Positions 24,600 through 37,550 are shown, counted from the first letter of the stretch. The stretch is DNA of 64,000 nucleotides from Gorsachius magnificus (GCA_034008185.1 CM067109.1:34256885-34320884), one strand, 5' to 3'. Numbers and translations: made by a program. The notes: generated from the sequence alone by a model not told the origin.

Positions 24600-26844
24600 C
24601 GATCTTGGTCAAGCCACATCTGCTCTATCAGGCCTTGCACTCAAGACTTGGGAAGCCCATATGTTAGCATGGACTGCTGCTGCAAAGGAATCTGCTGGAG
24701 TGCCCCATGCCAGCCTGAGCTGCATGCTGGTGGGTATCATGAAAGAGACAACCCTACTGCTTGTCAGGGGAAGATATATTTCGTACACTCTGTGGACATA
24801 TCCTCTGCAACAGAACAAGTTACCCAAAATTAGATGGTTTTGGTTTTACTGCAGTCCGGAATCCCAAAAGACAAAATTGAAAGGAAACCACCCCCTATTT
24901 ATGGGAAAAATATAAACAAGTGAAAGGAAAAAACAGACCACAAAAAGAAATCAGGACAGTGGATAGACTGATTACACCCTCTACTTTCCCATTCAGCAGG
25001 GAAAGGGAGAGTACACCAGGACCGATTAATTAGCCCAGCCTGGTGCCTCACATACAAAACCCATATTGATTGACTAGATTTGGATCTTATTCTGCCGAAA
25101 GGCACAATGGGTGGCTGGGGTCCCATAGGGAGGTAAAAAACCTCATATTCCACTGGCAGTACACCAGAGCAGTCATAACCATCAGCGGTTGATGGTTCTA
25201 ATGGTTACAGGCCCAAGGTCACTGTAATTCACAGGGATCCACCCCTATACCTGAAAAATAAACTGATTAAAATTAATCCCTTGGGCAGTGGGGTAGAAGA
25301 ACCTGCCTGTTAAATCTCTGCTGTTACAGCTGGGTTCCTACCTGCCTTTTATGGCCAAAGTGTGGGTAGATAAAGTACATGAATATATTACTGGGTAACT
25401 TGTTGGCAGGCAAAACTTTCACAACAAGACAAATATTCATTTGGGGTTCATACCATCACCGTGGGAAAAGTGGTTACAGTTCCTGCTAATTTGGAGCCTC
25501 CCTTAAAAAGGCTTGCATCCAAACCATACAGGCTGCCCAGAGGCTACATAGAGATCACCCAGATGATTACAGCTGTAAGAGGCTGGAGTTACTCAGAGAG
25601 CCCATTCTGCCCTTCAGCAGCCCCATCTGGTCAGTGAAAATGCCTGACAGCTCCCAGAGAATGACAGCTGGTTAATGATCGTGAAACAAGGCTGCTCCAC
25701 GCTCAGCTGTAGTGCCCGTCACTATCACTCTCCTCCAGCAAGCTGTATCTGAAGCTGTGGCATGCTGCGGGTGATCTAGTGAAGGCTTTCTTTGGGATTA
25801 CAGCTGCTAATGAACCACAGGAGCAATCTGGATGCTCATGCTGGGGTCAGCAGTACACTTTCACGGTACTACCCCAGAGGTATTCACACAGCCCCAAGAT
25901 TTGCCATGGGTTGGTAGCCCAGTGTTTGGAAGATTTCACTACTTCCCCCACACTGCAAATTGCTCAGCTACGTTGATGATGTTATCCACATCGCTGGGAG
26001 GACCGCCAGTGCCATTGAACAAGACGTGGGAGAAGCAGCGAGTAACATTACTGAGACAATGCAAAACCAGGGTTTGGAAATTCACCCCAAGAAAATTCAG
26101 AGCACTGCCAAAAAGCAAAATTTGGAAGGGTAATTCGGCAGAGACTTTGCAGAATGATGTCTGAAACGGCTAAACAGACCATACTTCATATGGCAGAAAT
26201 GCAGAGCAAAGTAGAAACACAGAAGACTTATCGGTCTTTGCGGGCTATGGAGGCAATTTATACCCTATTTGGCCCAGATGTTAAGACCATTATAGTCAGG
26301 GGGGGAAAAAAAAGCCAATTATTTCCAGAAGAAAAGGTAAGAGCCACCTTTGAATAAACAAAGCAAGCAGCTTCCCATGCAGTAGTTTTAGGCCAAAAAA
26401 CAGCCAACAAGCCTTTCAAGCTCGAAGCCCTCGTATTGTCTGAGGACATGGCTTATCGGAGCCTTGGGCAGGTGGTACATATGTTGGGCTTTTGGTCCCA
26501 GAGGTTGCTCCCGTCAGCACAAAACTACAACAGCTTTGGGCTGCTTATTCAGCCCTAGCTGAAACAATCACCCAAGAGACCAAACTTACTGACAGCAGGG
26601 CTCCAAATTTTACGGTGGGTGCTGTCAGTAAATTGGGAAGGTGCAACAAACTAACACTGTGAAATGGTGCACTTCTACACTTACATCTCCCAGCCCCAAC
26701 AAAGTAAAGTACCTTACAGGAGAAAACAGCACAACCTGGCATGGGTGATGACAGTGTGCCTCCACCACCTGGTCTGCTTTCATCTTGGGCACATGGTATC
26801 ATGGGCATGGGCTTATCATATTCCATCATATCCTTAGAAGAAGG
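24600..26844 (+). pseudogene. Endogenous retrovirus pol remnant (ERVL-like), 5' portion
   Basis: This is a decayed retroviral pol on the + strand. Around 25600 the block 'SPFCPSAAPSG' corresponds to the start of reverse transcriptase. At 25779-25976 the RT palm signature 'QYTFTVLPQ' is followed by a 'SP.ICHGLVA' block. The catalytic YVDD lies at 25969-25980 but in a different frame, so at least one frameshift separates the two. At about 26490-26570 a 'TKLQQLWAAYSAL'-like block fits the connection/RNase H region. Many stops and shifts break the frame, so no functional polymerase is possible. The FTVLPQ-type RT block points to class III (ERVL) elements. The 24600-25550 part is assigned only by continuity and may include gag or protease remains. 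Flanking LTRs were not recognised. Confidence 0.75.
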
Positions 26845-26957
26845 ATAGATGAGGTGCTTAGGGACATGGTTTAGTGGTGGGATGGCAGTGCTAGGTTAAA
26901 GGTTGGACTCTATCTTAAAGGTCTTTTCCAACCGAGGTGATTCTATGATTCTATGAT
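26845..26957 (+). mobile_element. CR1 LINE, extreme 3' end nested in the ERV
   Basis: The segment reads 'gggacatggtttagtggtgg...aggttggactctatcttaaaggtcttttccaacc' and ends in 'gattctatgattctatga', the CR1 3' terminus with two tail units. It is about 110 bp long and lies between retroviral pol segments, so it inserted after the retrovirus. Confidence 0.95.
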
Positions 26958-27570
26958 CAACCTTGTGGAGCCATTTAGTAGAGTTTTAGAAAAAAAAAAA
27001 AATTGCAAATTCTTCCACCCACCCACACTTTGGTGGAATTGGCCATCAGTGCTGCCACAAGCAGGGCATAAATCTGAATAGCAGGGCAGGAGTCCAAGGC
27101 TGCACCACTTACAAACTACTGTTAGGCCACCACCATACAGCTATGTCCACCAGGTTCCTGTCTGAAACCAAAGAGGGGTGTATCTTGGCACTGGATGGAC
27201 AACCTTGTTCATACTGCCCCAGGCGCTGGGGGCTACATTCTTGATTTCAGAACACTCAGCCAATACTCCTCAATATATTCTGCAATATGTATTACATAAG
27301 AAGTTGTGCTTTCCATCTGTTTTGCAGGAGGCGGGCATGGGTCTCCTTCCTCCCCCAGAAGTCTCAGCACTGTGCTACCCACAGCGACATCTGTCGGCAA
27401 CTGGCAGGTGATGGCGATGCTCAACATCCCACCTGCCCAGCCTATTTTTGGGGACAAGGGACACTCCAGTGGGAACTAAAAGGCCAGTTTTTGGGAGTCG
27501 TCTGTGCTGGTCAACATCCAGGATGCCAGGAAAGGAAGCCTTGGAAATGAGCATGTGTGGGAAGACCCCC
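26958..27570 (+). pseudogene. Endogenous retrovirus pol remnant, 3' portion (possible integrase)
   Basis: The sequence resumes on the far side of the nested CR1. An A-run at about 26989-27001 is followed by text in which a W-x-M-D block and a downstream hydrophobic stretch (about 27175-27250) resemble the start of the retroviral integrase core. It is heavily degraded, with stops and shifts in every frame. Assignment rests on position after the RT/RNase H remnant and weak motif resemblance. The 3' end is uncertain and no LTR was recognised beyond it. Confidence 0.45.
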
Positions 27571-28149
27571 AAGCCTTGATGACCCCTGCAGAGATTGCTT
27601 TATAACCACTGCTGTGTACTACTGACTTCTTACAGAGAAAAATGCAGATTACTCTCATCAGTAAAAGTTACTATCTTTCTCTCATACAAACTATAATGTT
27701 AAAACATCTTTGGCATGAGAGACTTATTAAGGTCCCTTCCACAAGAGCAAGACTGTAATAACTGACCACAGAATGTGATTTATGGAAAATATGAAAGATA
27801 ATTGCCCTTCCTGAGTAAATTATATAGGCAATTTCTCACAAGAATTAGAAGATATTTTCACATAAATCACTTTGTCAACTAACAATTTAAACCCACTTTA
27901 GATTATGAGATCACATCCTAAAGAAACACATTTTCAGGCCTGCAAAGCTATTGTCAGCAAAAACAACATCAAGCCATTGCTAGAGTTGGACCCTTACTGT
28001 GTAGCAGGAGGTGGACTCAGAACCCCCAGATAAGCTTTTTCCTTCTCTGTGACTCTCCAGAATAACCATTTAACACACCGGTTTAGAGAACTGTTATTTT
28101 AACTAAACAGACATAGTCACCCAAGTACATGTATTTTATACAGTCTCTC
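27571..28149. other. Unassigned sequence between ERV remnant and CR1
   Basis: AT-rich sequence with no recognised family. It could contain the decayed ERV 3' end, but no LTR landmark is visible. Confidence 0.35.
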
Positions 28150-29229
28150 GTAACACCCTGACAGACTGGTGAAACATGGTCTAGAAAAACAGACAGTGAA
28201 CTGCCAGGCTCAAAGGGCTGTGGTGATCAGTGGCACAAAGTCCACCTGGAGGCTAGTCACCAGCAGTGTACCCCAGAAATCAATACTGGATCCAGTCCTG
28301 TTCAATAGCTTCATTAATGATCTGGATGGTGGGGCAGAGTCTACCCTCAGCAAGTTTGCAGAGGACACCAAACTAGGAGAAGTGGCCAATATACCAGAGC
28401 GTCATGCAGCCATCCAAAGGAACCTCAACAGGCCAGAGAAAGGGGCCGACATGAACCTCATGAAGTTGAACCAAGGGAAACACAAAGTTCTGCGTCTAGG
28501 AATGGACAACCCCCACTAGCACAGCCTGGGGGCTGACCAGCTGGAAAGTAGTTCTTGCAGTAAAGGTCCTGGTAGACAAGGTGAGCAAGATCCAGCACTC
28601 AAAGGCAGCCAGGGTCATCCTGGGCTGCTTGAGAAATAACATCACCAGCAGGTTGAGAGAGGTGATCCTTCAGCTTCCAGTCAGCACTGCTGAGGACATA
28701 CCTGGAGTGCTGTGTCCAGTTCTGGGCAAACCAGTACAAGAGAGACATGGGCATACTGGCACAAGTCCAAAAAAGGGCTACAAAGATGACTGAGGAACTA
28801 CAGCACCTGCTATATGAGGAGAAGTGGGACTATTTATAGCCTGAAGAAGAGGAGGCTTGCTGGGGAAGGGGTGGAACCTTATCAATACATATAAATATTA
28901 GGTTGATTGGCGTGGGGAGAAAGCAGAGAGTGAAAGACTTTTCTCAGCAGTGCCCGCAGGCACAACAAGAGGCAACGGGCATAAATTGAATCACAAGAAA
29001 TTCTGTCTGAAGGAAAGAAAACATTTACTTATTACAAGGATGGTCAAACAGGGGAAAAGGTTTCCCAGAGAAGCTGTGGGGTCTCCATCCACGGAGGTAC
29101 TCAAAAACTGACTAAACACAGTCCTGGGCAACCTGATCTAGCTGACCCTGCTTCATTAGGGGAGTGGGGTTATACTACGTGATCTCCAAAGGCTCCTTCC
29201 CATCTCAACCATCCTGTGATACTGTATGG
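28150..29229 (+). mobile_element. CR1 LINE, ORF2 C-terminal half and 3' end
   Basis: CR1 ORF2 landmarks run in order. The RT region 'caatactggatccagtcctgttcaatagcttcattaatgatctggatg' encodes SILDPVLFNSFINDLD. The palm motif expected as FADD reads FAED (28355-28366), so the first catalytic aspartate is lost. Next come thumb and C-terminal blocks ('gccagggtcatcctgggctgcttgag', 'agcaggttgagagaggtgat') and the 3' untranslated region, ending at a degenerate tail 'catcctgtgatactgta'. Stops and indels interrupt the frame. 5'-truncated, non-functional. Confidence 0.93.
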
Positions 29230-31751
29230 ATCTCACAGGGAGAAATTCTGGTGAGACAGTCAAAGAAAAAAAAAAAGGATTAGTATGGACATTTTTGCAG
29301 TCAAAAAGAAACAAAACTAGAAATCACTGTTCAATTAACATTCTCATAACTGTCACAGGTAATAAAAGCTATGGTATACAGGAATAGCTTTTATAGGAAT
29401 AGCTAGGTACTCTAAAATTAGGTATCATGGAAAATTCTTCTGAAAGGACTACTCAAAATTAACATACTTAAAAATTAATAATTTTGTGATCAAAATATAT
29501 TAACACTGTTTCAATACAAACGTCAGTAAGCAAGCAGAAAGCAACAGCTATTTTAGTCAGGATGAAAAAGATGCACTAAAATCCACCAGAAATCCTTAAT
29601 CTCTTCCATAATGAGATTGGGATTCTTAGTACCATGCAATCCAGCTCCTTAACTTGAGTTCAGGATACAACATGCTTGCAAAAGGAATTAAAAACCAACT
29701 GAATTTAAGCAGTATGAATATAAATAATCCATGGAAAACCAAAGAATATCACATTGAAGTCTGCAGCGGAGCACTACAGCTTTAAAATGAATGCTAGCTT
29801 TCATAATTTTTTTTTCATCTCTCTAAATGGACTGCTGTAAGCATGGGAGGCTGACTTGATCAGTTTTCAAGTTCCTTCTCTCCGCTCCTGAAAATAGCCG
29901 GTTTTGGGGCCCATGAACAAGGTTCAAGGAGAAAAGAACTCTATTGAAGTAAGCTGACTTGTAAAGCAAAATAAGTACTGGTACTCCAGAATCAGAAATG
30001 GTCCCAAAGCAATAAGCATTGTCATGGATAAAACACTGGACTACAACCAATTTCAGCACCTGAAGAGATGTAAAGGTGTAGTTTCACATAGAGTTGATTC
30101 AACTGGGAAGGGCTACAAGGAAGAATTGTAGATGCCAGATGGGTATCTGCTTCTAAAAGAAAAGGCTATGGCTTCCTGGAAAGTGGATGTGGATGAAAAA
30201 GCTAAGTATAATTGTGTATCACTGATGCTGGATTATGAACGCACGTTAATGAACCTCACAGAACAAAGCATCCAATTACACTCAATAATTATTGATGTAA
30301 TCTTTTAAATACCTATTAACAAAGACACGAGAAGCAACACATTTGCTGCAACACGTTAGATATACGACCCATTCCAGTCTATCTTTCCTGTCTCCTTCTC
30401 TCTTCTACCTCACTTCATGTTAGCCTAATCTTCAATCTTCCAGTCTTTCACCTCAGTTTTTTGCTCAACAGTTCATACAACCCTTCTCCTATTCCAGTTC
30501 TCCAGTTCCTCACCCAATCCACATCCTTGTCAGTCCATCCCCAGACTTCACAGGCTTTCTCCCTCTCCTGGCTGTATATCCCTGTTGGGTCATAGTCCCA
30601 ACTTATCTATTGATGCCACATTTCTCTGCACATTGGCTTGCTTCTGCAGAGTTACCTTCATCTCAAGTCCTCCTCTTCTCCTCAGTTCACCTGCTTCTCC
30701 TCATCTTCTCAGGCTTCTATTCTCTTCACAGCAAAGCGACAACTCAGCTGTGACAAGGAAGGCTTCACCACCAATACTTAAAGATTTGTCAACATTATAA
30801 GCTACAGACCTAAGAAACTCATTGTATCAGACAGCCTTTTTAAGAGTTCAAGGCTGACCATCATCCTGTAGTTTACAAGCATACCTTGGAGCTACTTCTA
30901 CTTAACATCTACGTACCTGGACATGAATTCATTTTCGTTTCACTGATGGTGCTTTTAATAAAACAGAATCAAAGAGAAGGGGAAATTGAACAGATTCTGA
31001 AGTAAATTAGAGACAGAGGGAAATGCAAAATGGAGTGGCAGAAGAAATGAGGTATGAATTTACTACATTATCTTGGAAGATTATACCATCTTTCTTTGAT
31101 GAAATAGAAGATCCCAGCAGTAGAGCTGGTCTGGGGAGGGGAATTCAGTATATTTTCAACACCATACTTCAACATGGAAAATTATTTGTTAAACTTGACA
31201 AAACTGGATTAGAAGATGTAAAAAAAAATAATCAGTATGAGAGTGGTTAAACAAAGACAACTGCAACTAGCATTGAAACAAGAGTGACATGATTAGAGTT
31301 TCATTAACTAAGAGTGTCTCAAAAATATAGCTTTAGTATTTGCATAAAGGAAACTAGCAAAAAATATAGGAGAGAACCTACAGAATCTGCTGAAGCAGGA
31401 AGATCACAGTGCCATTAAAAAAAATGGATAATTTTGAGAATCAAAACAACAAAAGTATCTATTTTAATTCCTGCTTTTATGTCAAAAACTTCTTAGCTAC
31501 CAGTTTATCAGCTGGAAGGAACAGATGTATCAGGTGATTACATGATCATAGCTACTATGATGTACTGAAAATAACAAATAGCAACAATAAAAAGCAATTT
31601 TAAGGGGCATTTAGTAATTTCAACTTCTCTACATTACAGATCTGCTTATACTAGTGTCACTGCCTTCATGTGCAACATCAAGTACAGTCCCAGTCACCAT
31701 GTACAAGAAAGAAGTCTTCAAAGTCCAGGTAGTAGGACAAAGGTCTACTGG
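29230..31751. other. Unassigned sequence, including a pyrimidine-rich block
   Basis: No gene was recognised. From about 30365 to 30740 the + strand is strongly C/T-rich (many 'ctcct', 'cttctcc', 'ccttctc' words). An open frame of 75 codons at 31023-31250 has fairly protein-like composition but no recognised domain and no flanking splice-site support. The rest is AT-rich. Confidence 0.4.
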
Positions 31752-32145
31752 AATCATAGTATATCTCAAGTTGGAAGGGACCCATAAGGGTCATCAAGCA
31801 CTACTCCCTGCTCGCAGGACTACCTAAAACTGAACCATATAACTAAGAGCATTGTCCAGATGCTCCTTGAACTCCAACAGGCTTGGTGTCATGACCACTT
31901 CCCTGGGGAGCCTGTTCCAGTAACCGACCACCCTCCCAGTGAATAATCTTTTCCTAATATCCCCCTGATTCAGCTTCATTCCATCTCCTCGTGTCCTGTC
32001 GCTGCTCACCAGAGAGAGGAGATCAGCACCTCTCTCTCCACTGCTCCTCGTCAGAAAGGTGCAGACTGCAAGGGGGTCACCCTCAGCCTTCCCTTCTTCA
32101 AGCTCAACCCAACAAGCTCTTATTTTTCCCAGTATGTAATGAGAC
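31752..32145 (-). mobile_element. CR1 LINE, 3'-end fragment (inverted)
   Basis: Read on the - strand this is a CR1 3' end. On the + strand it starts with an inverted tail remnant ('gaatcatagtat'), then the complement of 'cttatgggtcccttccaact', of 'caaggagcatctggac', of 'gaacaggctccccagggaagtggtcatgac' and of 'gaagggaaggctgagggtgac'. Its final 107-codon frame (32147-31824) is the decayed ORF2 C-terminus. It is the only clear CR1 in the window lying on the - strand. Confidence 0.9.
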
Positions 32146-32525
32146 AAAGAAAGCCTGGATTGTTCAGCCTAGCAACACAAAATCTAAAAGTAAACACAAC
32201 TGCTCTCTATAAATAAACGGAAGTATATACCAATCACAGGGAAAGAACTAAGAATTAAGCTACTGAACAATACTAAACAAGAACAAATGAGCATATGGAG
32301 GCCATGAATAATTTAGGCAGGAAATTAGACAGACATTTTTGAAACAAGCCAGAAAGGGTATGCTGTGGATTATAATTTTAAGATGAATAACTGTTTTATC
32401 ATATGGATTGAAAGACATTATTAGGCCTGGAACAGAACAAAAATGTACAGCTAATGAAAGACTCATTTTTATACTTGGGTGGAAGGGATAAAAGTCCTAT
32501 AGTGATCCTATATGTTAATCTAGTT

Positions 32526-32550
32526 GGGGGGGGGGGGGGGGAGAGAGAGA
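32526..32550. repeat. G16 followed by (AG)n microsatellite
   Basis: Sixteen G are followed directly by four to five AG units, a compound simple repeat with strand-asymmetric purines. Confidence 0.95.
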
Positions 32551-32612
32551 CAGGAGCAAGAAAAGGAAAGAAAGGTTTTACAACTCTTAAGTTCCATGTA
32601 AATATTTCTTCA

Positions 32613-32677
32613 TAATCCGTTTTTGTTCCCCACTATGAAAGACTAATAATCCCTTTTTGTTCCTAAGTATGAAAGAC
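32613..32677. repeat. Short tandem duplication, about 31 bp x 2
   Basis: The unit starting 'taatcc' and ending 'tatgaaagac' occurs at 32613-32643 and 32647-32677 with about five mismatches and a period of 34 bp. It is a local, slightly aged tandem duplication. Confidence 0.85.
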
Positions 32678-34525
32678 CTGAGGCAAACACTAACACAGAA
32701 GACTTTGAAAACAAGTAGGCCACTTGCAACATCCAATGGGAGTGTCAGAAGCAAACTTTTTTTTAAGTTATTTAAGCCTTGATTAACCCTATACACTAGG
32801 GACCATCCCAGAGAGAGATGATTTTAAACCAGACTATAAACTTTTGCGACACTCTGGTAGATATTTATGTAGTAAATATAGTACTAGTACATCACAAATG
32901 TACAACAGCACAGATTAAAACGGCAGAGCAGATTAAGAAGAATGGCACACCTGATGCAAAGAAAGATATCGAGTGGGGTTATAAAATCCAGGAAAGAATA
33001 TTGGTAACAGAAACGAACTGGCAGGCACTGGTGGAGAGTGAGACTGTACCGTATACATGGAACTGCAAATATGTGATATGACTCAACATCACTCCCAAGT
33101 ATTCTTCGTCAAAAGGGAACACAAACACAGGAAAGATCATGCAACATCATCACCAGTCAAGAACAACCCAAAGGGCATGATGAGGACTTCACACAATCCT
33201 GGCTAGACTGATGGGATACCCATCTGTCCTGGTCTTCATAAATGTAGGACTGCAAAAGCACGAGTACGAAAGGATGAAAGAAATCTATGAGATAACAAAT
33301 ACGAGTTTCTGAAACTGGTTTTGTTCAAAATAAAAGTCATGTTTCCTTCTATCCAGCAATCCATTGTGAGCTGCTGCACTTTAAACTCTTTCACTTCATC
33401 TGATTACATGTCCTGTTTGGCTGCTGCAGAACCCCGGTGTCTTAAAACAGACCATTTGCCAAGTGACATCTGTTGCATAAAACATAGGAAGTTCATCACT
33501 GCAGCAGGAACAGCCTAGGTCATAACTGATTGTCTTTCCATTTCAGCAAAACACACTTTTTTAGTCTGCACAAAATGGTGGATTCCTCTAATTGAGTATT
33601 TCGATTAACAGTAATATAACACATCAATGGGTGGAGGGGGAGCGAGAAAAACCCTTACTGTAAAAAGTATAGTAAGTGCTCACAGCTCCTAGAGTGCTGT
33701 TACAGCAGAGCTCTTCCAAGTAATGACTGCTAAGTGTCTTCCTTAGACAGAGGTCAGGCAGCCTGTTCCTATTAACTGAATCAGAAAAGCTTGCTTTCTT
33801 TCGCTGTCTCTTCACATACAATCTGCGCATATCCTTTTAGAGGCTACTTTTACATTTCATTCACATTCTCACAGAGAGATGAAAAAGAGAGTCTCTATGC
33901 AACTTGTGTTTCTCAAAAATAATAATTTAAAAAAAAATCCAGATGCATACTGGAAGAACAGTTAAGTTTCAAAAGCCAGCAATGAATTTTGCTTCCTCTT
34001 CATACCTACACTACTTTTGTCTGTCAGTACTTGTTCTTTGCTCACATGGTCACAAGTTATATCTCATAATCTTACTTGATCTTCATCTTATGCTTCCAGA
34101 AGTTTATCATAATCTTAATAAACACAGCGCTCCACACTTTCATTCCCACATCATTCTAATAGCAAATTTACAAAACTGCATTGAAATATTTGGTTTAACA
34201 CAAAATATAGAATAACCCATAAAAGTTAAAGAGATACTGAATCAAAATATTTTTCAAGTAAAACTTTTAGATCTTTCTGTAGGAACATGTTGAATTGGTA
34301 TTTCAAAAATACTTTTAGTTTGATTCAACATCCCCTCCTCCCTTACCCTGGCCAATTGGAAGAAGCTGAATCTGAGTACAGGCAAGATTGACAGGACATT
34401 AGAAGAGAGTCCTCCATTTATCACAGAGAAATGAAGGGTGTTACTCATTAAGGAATATGTTGTAAATCCGCACTGTCTTTCAGCACCCCAAAGCATTTCA
34501 ATTTTATACCTTCTCACTGCCTTAC

Positions 34526-34526
<1 letters not shown>

Positions 34527-34557
<31 letters not shown>
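34527..34557. repeat. Poly(A) 31
   Basis: Thirty-one consecutive A. No SINE, LINE or processed-gene body was recognised immediately 5', so it is probably a simple homopolymer, but a tail of an unrecognised retrocopy cannot be excluded. Confidence 0.95.
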
Positions 34558-34558
<1 letters not shown>

Positions 34559-36344
34559 CACAGTATCAAGCAGAGAGGAAGGAAAGCTACCATGTACTAT
34601 CCTACAAATATTAAATGTCTCAATGGTTCCATCTCCTTCCAAACTATACAGTTTCATGTAGTCAGAAAATACTTAGTTGTGCCTCAGGAAAACACCCTGC
34701 ATTTACTTGATTTATCCAAGTTCTGCAGCATGAAAAACCAGGACTTAACTAGGCTCACTAGTTAGAGAATGTCCAGTGTTTCTTTCTGTTGCTTTAACAT
34801 TAGACTGAGCCATGATGTCTCAAGTAGAGTTTTTTTAAAAAATTATTCGGAATACTTTGACTATACAAACTGTCACTCTAGATCAGACTGGTAAACCATT
34901 CTGGCAGCAATTTGCTTATAGCAGCCAGCACCATATATCATTCTCAAGATACGAGACGACTAATATGGTATAACCTACCATAGGGAACGTGGCAGATATG
35001 GTATAACCTAATCCAAAAAGCGTTCAATCCTAATTGTTAAAAAATTGTTTTCAGATATAAAGCAGAAATAATTTTTCTAGCTTGTTTGGCTTGATTTGTA
35101 ATACTTTTCAAATCTTTGTACTAAGAGCTGTAATTTTCAGTAGTACTATTATACATGTAAGCATCCCAGGAGATTTATTAATCTCAGATACCACCAGTGA
35201 TGGTTAGATCCAACTAAGTGTTAAATGGAAAGCTGGCAAGTTATAAAATGACTTTTAAATATAGTCTTCATTTGATTGTACATGCCATTTTTCTCAAGTA
35301 AGCAACATGCATATGTCTGTCAATCTGTGAAATGAGGACTGCAGAACAAATCCCAACCTCTTGACCCCCTTTGAGCCATAACTGCATGTAAAATGGAAGC
35401 AATATGCTGAGAACAAGTTTGTCTTCAAGATACATGCATTTCACTCCACAGTTCCCTAGGACTCATACGTAAGGAATCAAGAATAAAACTCCTCTCACAC
35501 TGAACATTTTGTGGTATCAGCCACATGCAGGGAAATAACTTTCAGAAGAGCAGATTCAATCGTATCCTGTTTTATTTGACACTCAGCAGCCTGCAGGTTA
35601 TCTCACTTGACAAGGAAACAGATAAAGCACCGAAATGGGTTTGTATTTTGGATCGGATCTCTGAGATTATTTTGAGCCTGCTTGCACACATGCTTCTGCA
35701 GACCTCTGCCTCTGCCAATGGAACGGCTGTGTGTTCTGTGCCTGCTTTTGGCTACTTCTTAGCTCTCACCTCCTAGATCTCCCATTTTCACCTGCACCGG
35801 TGATGGGATCACCACATCAAAGAAACTAGCTGAGTACATGAGGATTAAATTCAACCTGCTTCCCATTCTTCTGCAAGCACTAGTTGGCAAACATGCATCA
35901 ATCTTCCGGTAAAAGTTATTTTTAAAAACTATCTCCTGATTTCAGATCTACAGTACAAGACAGACTCCTGATTTCAGATATTTTGTTTTGTACTGTGTAT
36001 AACAAAAGTCTAACACATAAATAATCTAAAAAAATTAAGTTCAGTTAAGATTTTGGGATTAAGCTGTAATTTTCTGAGAGCTAGATTTATTACTGATGCT
36101 TTTCACGCTGGAAAACCTGTGAAGACACAGAAGGAATAGCCCAAATCAAAAAGGAGACAAAAGGCCTTATCCATATCAAGTGACATATCACAAAGAGACT
36201 CGAGATGTTAAAATGCCTGTCTTCTTACAAGAAGACTCGCATTTCCATGCCAAACAAGCACCTAGTCTTTAATAAGTAGCCTAAAAATTCTAATTAATGA
36301 CAGTGATTTCTCTTTTTTAGTGGAACCTGTAAGAATGTTCAACT

Positions 36345-36530
36345 GCAAGCCTACAGTAGGCAATCTGAGAACAGACTATGGCGAAACATACCAACTGGTC
36401 AACGCTGCACATCCGTGTTGGTGGTCCACCAGACAGTCTGAGGACTAGCAAGGGTTTCAGTGTTCCAGAAGGGCTTGGGACCCACCCGTTCATACGCCAA
36501 TTCTCGCAGCACAAACTGTGAGAGGCTGAG
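36345..36530 (-). other. CpG-containing open segment left of the island (possible exon, weak)
   Basis: Six or more CpGs lie within about 180 bp. On the - strand, after 'cagcctctcacag' (about 36522), a frame reads FVLRELAYERVGPKPFW and stays open for about 40 codons to a stop at about 36403. A donor-like TTG|GTATGT follows at about 36397-36390. The + strand has another frame open for 37 codons from an ATG at 36336. Either it is an exon of a - strand gene or the shore of the CpG island. No homology was recognised. Confidence 0.25.
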
Positions 36531-36605
36531 ACATATGGTACTAATGCATAAGAACTAATACGGGAGTTTTTAAAAGAATTAACAGAATGAGCAGTGGACG
36601 TTTAC

Positions 36606-36623
36606 AAAAAAAAAAAAAAAAAA
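36606..36623. repeat. Poly(A) 18
   Basis: Eighteen A at the left margin of the CpG island. It makes long GC-island frames appear to start at 36587. Confidence 0.95.
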
Positions 36624-37550
36624 GAAGCCACTCTCGGGGACTAAAGAGAGCCCACCATACCACCACAGCCCGGAAGAGCTGGAAGTCAAGACTAACAAAA
36701 CGTCAACGCTTGACTGCTTTCCACGGCCGGACGTCTGGAGGTGGAGGAACGGCAGCCTCAAGAGAACGGCGCCGAAGTCCGAAGGGGCTCTGCCTCTCCC
36801 GCGTTCAGCCATCTTCCCCATCACCGCAGCGGACGGCCGGGATTCCGCCCAGGCGCACCGCCTCCCAGCTGCCGCTCTCCCTTAACGCCGGACCCCACCA
36901 CAAGCGGGAGGAACCGGCCCCCGGACGGCCACCCCGCTCCCCGCCGCCCTCCGCCCGGCCCGAAGCCGGCCGCGCTTCCCTCCCCCGCCCCCCCCCCGCC
37001 GCGCCGGCGGTGCGAGGGCTGGCGGCGCCCAGCGCCGCAGGAAACTTTGGCGGGCGGGGAGCGCGCCGTGCCTCGGCCGCCCGCCGCCTCCCCAGGGAGG
37101 CTCGTCCCTCCCGGCTCCCTCAGGCGGGACACAAGCGCCGGCGGGGGCGGGGGCCCGAGGGAGCCTCCCCCCGGGGCCGGGGCAGCCGGGACGGGGCCCC
37201 CCCCCCCCGCCGCGCCGCAGCCACCGCAGTCCGCCGGGGCACAGCCGGCCGCAGCAACCGGACAGCCGCGGCCCCCGGCGGCCTTCCCGCGGCCCTCGGG
37301 CAGCCTCCCCCCGCGCCGCGGCCGGCAGCCCTCCCCTCAGGCACCCGCGGGGAGGCGCCGCGCCCCGGGCAGCGCGGCCCGCCCGGCGGAGAGCGGCGCC
37401 GCGGCACGTGTGCCCGGGAAGGGGCAGCGCAGCTGAGGGAGGCGAGCGCCCAGACGCCGGCCGGCGCCCGGGGCCGCTCCGCCCGGAGAAAGGACCGGGA
37501 CCGGCCCCCGCCGCGGGGCCGGGGCAAATCGCAACTCCAACTCCCTCCCG

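Larger units (their letters stand above)
32146..36344. other. Unassigned AT-rich sequence left of the CpG island
   Basis: No gene was recognised. It holds a G16/(AG)n tract (32526-32550), a 31-bp near-duplication (32613-32677), A31 (34527-34557) and small direct repeats at about 34963-35010 and 35932-35982. CpG density rises from about 36345. Confidence 0.4.

Noticed and set aside
31023..31250. 75-codon + strand frame with protein-like composition
   Set aside because: No recognised family, no supporting splice sites, no neighbours; kept only as a note in the regional description.
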